Positions 6,484 to 8,266 of a stretch of DNA of 8,266 bases are shown here, in pieces. This DNA is from WVWW01 sp041568335 (GTDB taxonomy: Bacteria > Acidobacteriota > Polarisedimenticolia > Polarisedimenticolales > Polarisedimenticolaceae). Both the position numbers and the translations under genes were made by a program. Position 1 is the stretch's first letter. Each line of letters opens with the position of its first letter. The stretch lies in assembly GCA_041568335.1 (NCBI GenBank), contig JBFFZZ010000129.1, positions 1 to 8,266 of the forward strand. The letters are read 5' to 3'. The notes under the pieces are model-generated. The model was not told where the DNA came from and did no database searches. It saw only the letters and a list, made by a program, of their open reading frames with translations.

Positions 6484-7646
6484 GCGGCCGATCGCGCCCT
6501 GGCCGCATCGATGCAGGCCCGATAGAGCTCCAAGTACGCCTCAGCCGCCCGGCTCCAAGGGAAGTCCTCGGCCATCTGCCGGGAGCGCTCGGCGTGACGT
6601 TCCCTCAATTCGCGGTTCACGACATAGCGTCGGAGCGCGGCGTGCAACTGTTCGGGATTCTGTCTCTCGACGACGGCTCCGTTATCGTCGATCAGCTCGG
6701 GCGTACTGGTTTCCGTCGTGATCAGAGGCAGGCCGGAGGCCATCGCTTCGAGCATCGCGTTGGACATGGCCTCCTCGAGAGCGGGCATGACGAACACGCT
6801 GGCGCGACGATAGATGGCCGGAAGCTCCTTGTGATCCATCGCGCCGAGGAACGAGACGCACGGCTCGATCCCGGCTCGGATGCAGATTTCCTCCAGCTTC
6901 AGCCGGTCGGGGCCTTCGCCCACGATCAGCAGCCTGCAATCCTCGAATTCCGCATGGATCTGCTCGAAGGCGCGCAGCAGGTCGACGACGCCTTTGCGCT
7001 CGATCAAACGACCGACGTAGAGGATCGTGAACCGCGCCGGCTTGATTCCCGGGGTGAAGCGTGACGCGTCGATCCCGTTGTGGATGATCTGGAAAGCCAC
7101 CTTCCGTGACGTCCTGCCCGCAAGCTGCTTGAGACGATCGCTGACCGCGGTCACCGCCGCCGCGCGCCGCCAGATGATCGGTGAGAGCCAGCTGAAGACA
7201 TAGCGGTCGAGACGCCGCAACCGGACGTTGTAGCCCGGTACGTCCGACCCACGGAGCCCGACCAGGTAGGGGAGTCTCGAGGCGAGCGAATACCCGACCA
7301 TCCCCGATGGCCAACCCGACCAGCAATGACACAGATCGTAGCGACGGGCCGCGGTCAGTCGTCGACTCAGCCAGTAGGCCCTCCAGCCCCACCGTGCCAG
7401 CTCCGGCGCCGTCCAGAAATGCGCTTCCTTCTTCTTCACCGGCACCTTGAAGAGCTCGATCCCCTCGGAAAACTTTTCTTGTTGAAACCGTGTGCCCGGA
7501 CTGCTCGTGACCAGATCGATTCGAATCGAGGGGTCCTTTGAAAATTCTTTCAATAAATAATAGGTCGCATTGGCGGAGCCGCCTCCGATCGGAGGAAACT
7601 CGTAGTTCAACATCAGGATGTTGGATCTGTTTCGGCTGGGTTCCAT
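6480..7646 (-). CDS. Family-4-type (GT-B) glycosyltransferase
   Basis: Predicted retaining glycosyltransferase that adds a sugar from a nucleotide donor to a lipid-linked acceptor at the cytoplasmic membrane face. From ATG 7646 it has 388 residues, normal for GT4. The N-terminal domain has ILMLNYEFPPIGGGSANATY (10-29), the Gly-rich acceptor-side loop. The C-terminal domain has AVSDRLK (167-173), IIHNGIDASRF (187-197), YVGRLIERKGV (210-220) with the Arg/Lys pair that binds donor phosphates, LLIVGEGPDR (239-248), and EEAMSNAMLEAMASGLPLIT (291-310), which contains the E-x7-E motif (Glu292/Glu300). ATG 7646 is preceded by AGGAAAGAG. A longer frame from GTG 7748 has no ribosome site and a non-family N-terminus. 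The 5' coding part is unusually AT-rich near 7541-7561. Donor and acceptor cannot be told. It is transcribed alone, convergent to the flippase. Confidence 0.9.
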   Translation of the reverse strand: MEPSRNRSNILMLNYEFPPIGGGSANATYYLLKEFSKDPSIRIDLVTSSPGTRFQQEKFSEGIELFKVPVKKKEAHFWTAPELARWGWRAYWLSRRLTAARRYDLCHCWSGWPSGMVGYSLASRLPYLVGLRGSDVPGYNVRLRRLDRYVFSWLSPIIWRRAAAVTAVSDRLKQLAGRTSRKVAFQIIHNGIDASRFTPGIKPARFTILYVGRLIERKGVVDLLRAFEQIHAEFEDCRLLIVGEGPDRLKLEEICIRAGIEPCVSFLGAMDHKELPAIYRRASVFVMPALEEAMSNAMLEAMASGLPLITTETSTPELIDDNGAVVERQNPEQLHAALRRYVVNRELRERHAERSRQMAEDFPWSRAAEAYLELYRACIDAARARSAA

Positions 7647-7651
7647 CGTTG

Positions 7652-7660
7652 CTCTTTCCT
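7652..7660 (-). promoter_or_regulatory. Shine-Dalgarno site that decides the glycosyltransferase start
   Basis: On the minus strand, AGGAAAGAG ends 5 bases before the ATG at 7646-7644. It is a good match to the anti-SD and supports this start over the in-frame GTG at 7748. Confidence 0.7.
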
Positions 7661-7808
7661 GAAAATACGGCCTGACGGGGGCCAGGACAACAGGCGGGAA
7701 ACCCGGTTCACCGGCCGCTGCGGGCAAGTCGCGGATTTGACCAACCACCGACCACCCGGCCCGATACGGGGGTTTTCTGCCCGCCCGGCAGGATCCGACC
7801 GACCCGAG

Positions 7809-7836
7809 TTGCGTGACCGGGTTTGCGATCTATGAT
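7809..7836 (+). promoter_or_regulatory. Candidate sigma70-type promoter for rfbA
   Basis: In the 252-base divergent gap (7647-7898), TTGCGT (7809-7814) and TATGAT (7831-7836), spaced by 16 bases, resemble -35 and -10 boxes, with the -10 box matching the consensus at five of six positions. The predicted start near 7843 gives a leader of about 55 bases to the ATG at 7899. The leader contains one small hairpin (7856-7860 with 7866-7870) of unclear meaning. I see no gene and no convincing minus-strand promoter in the rest of this gap. Confidence 0.45.
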
Positions 7837-7887
7837 CCGATAGCCTGGGCTCGCGGGTGCGCGTTGCACCGGCGGGATCGCGGCGAC

Positions 7888-7892
7888 AGGAG
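7888..7892 (+). promoter_or_regulatory. Shine-Dalgarno site of rfbA
   Basis: AGGAG at 7888-7892 lies 6 bases upstream of the ATG at 7899. This is close to ideal and shows that translation initiation of the interrupted frame is still intact. Confidence 0.8.
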
Positions 7893-7898
7893 TCAGGC

Positions 7899-8266
7899 AT
7901 GAAGGGGATCATTCTGGCCGGCGGAAGCGGGACCCGGCTGCATCCGCTGACGGTCGCGGTGAGCTAGCAGCTCATCCCGATCTACAACAAGCCGATGGTC
8001 TTCTACCCGCTCTCGACCCTGATGCTGGCCGGCATCCAGGACATCCTGGTCATCACGACGCCAGAGGACCAGGAGCTGTTCCGGCGGCTCCTCGGCGACG
8101 GCTCCGAGATCGGGATCCGGTTGAGTTACGCCGCCCAGGAGAAGCCCGAGGGGCTGGCCCAGGCGTTCCTGATCGGCCGGGAGTTTGTCGGAAACGACCG
8201 GGTCGCGCTGGCGCTCGGCGACAACATCTTCTACGGCGCGACCCTGCGCCCCGCCTTGACGGAGGC
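7899..8266 (+). pseudogene. rfbA: Glucose-1-phosphate thymidylyltransferase, interrupted by in-frame TAG (3' end outside window)
   Basis: The frame encodes RmlA/RfbA, which makes dTDP-glucose from glucose-1-phosphate and dTTP, the first step of dTDP-L-rhamnose and other dTDP-deoxysugar pathways. It begins MKGIILAGGSGTRLHPLTVA with the nucleotide-binding G-G-x-G-T-R loop (8-13), and continues after codon 23 with QLIPIYNKPMVFYPLSTLML (24-43), TTPED (53-57), LLGDGSEIG (64-72), GLAQAFLIG (85-93) and LGDNIFYG (106-113), whose Asp108 binds metal in the family. Codon 23 (7965-7967) is TAG where the family has the conserved lysine of VSKQL; AAG to TAG is a single base change. No other damage is visible through 8266, and promoter-like and ribosome sites are present. 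Read literally the product is a 22-residue peptide. A fresh nonsense mutation or a sequence error is most likely; readthrough is the less likely alternative. The family is certain, but the pseudogene status is uncertain. Confidence 0.8.

Noticed and set aside
7662..7690. Minus-strand TTGTCC-17-TATTTT promoter for the glycosyltransferase
   Set aside because: The boxes look reasonable, but transcription would start near 7655, inside the Shine-Dalgarno site, which would remove it.
7647..7748. GTG 7748 as the glycosyltransferase start
   Set aside because: No ribosome site, and the added 34 residues do not resemble the family, whereas ATG 7646 has a good site and yields a normal GT4 N-terminus.
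7755..7780. Small CCCG-ATA-CGGG hairpin followed by a short T-run in the intergenic gap
   Set aside because: The stem is only 4 bp with four T after extra G residues, too weak for an intrinsic terminator.
7965..7967. Pyrrolysine as the explanation of the rfbA amber codon
   Set aside because: No pyl genes or recoding signals are visible in the window, and two neighbouring genes end in TAG. Mutation or sequence error is simpler; the idea is kept only as a check in the finding.
1..8266. tRNA, rRNA, CRISPR arrays, insertion sequences or long direct repeats
   Set aside because: Read for on both strands; nothing resembling conserved RNA stems, regularly spaced repeats, transposase motifs or terminal inverted repeats was seen.

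Overview
The window is GC-rich bacterial DNA with strong third-position G/C preference, recognisable Shine-Dalgarno sites and mixed ATG/GTG/TTG starts. The sequence alone does not fix the taxon. The gene set points to a Gram-negative-type cell-surface or exopolysaccharide / O-antigen-like locus. The gene families found here are common in such clusters in Proteobacteria, Acidobacteria and related phyla, but that placement is inference.

Layout: (i) 1-250, the C-terminal end of an unidentified protein and a strong intrinsic terminator. (ii) 276-1490 (+), a DegT/DnrJ/EryC1-type PLP aminotransferase. (iii) 2697-1459 and 3893-2694 (-), a two-gene translationally coupled unit: a FemAB/GNAT-like acyltransferase followed by a CapK/PaaK-type adenylate-forming ligase. 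(iv) 3894-3968, a short divergent intergenic region with a candidate promoter. (v) 3969-4958 and 4969-6483 (+), a second, different FemAB-like protein and a Wzx-type MOP-superfamily flippase. (vi) 7646-6480 (-), a family-4-type glycosyltransferase. (vii) 7647-7898, a divergent intergenic region with a candidate promoter for the next gene. (viii) 7899-window end (+), a glucose-1-phosphate thymidylyltransferase (RfbA/RmlA) reading frame that is otherwise intact but has an in-frame TAG at codon 23, exactly where the family has its conserved SKQL lysine.

How the genes may work together (inference): RfbA would make dTDP-glucose for deoxysugar synthesis. The DegT enzyme could place an amino group on a sugar. 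The CapK-like ligase could activate a carboxylic acid, and one or both FemAB-like transferases could attach an acyl or aminoacyl group to that amine. The GT4 enzyme would build the lipid-linked glycan and the flippase would move it across the inner membrane.

The genes alternate in strand in short blocks, and both convergent gene pairs overlap at their 3' ends, so this is not one simple operon. The points most worth checking are the amber codon in rfbA, the terminator directly abutting the aminotransferase start, and the possible ligase/transferase decoration module.
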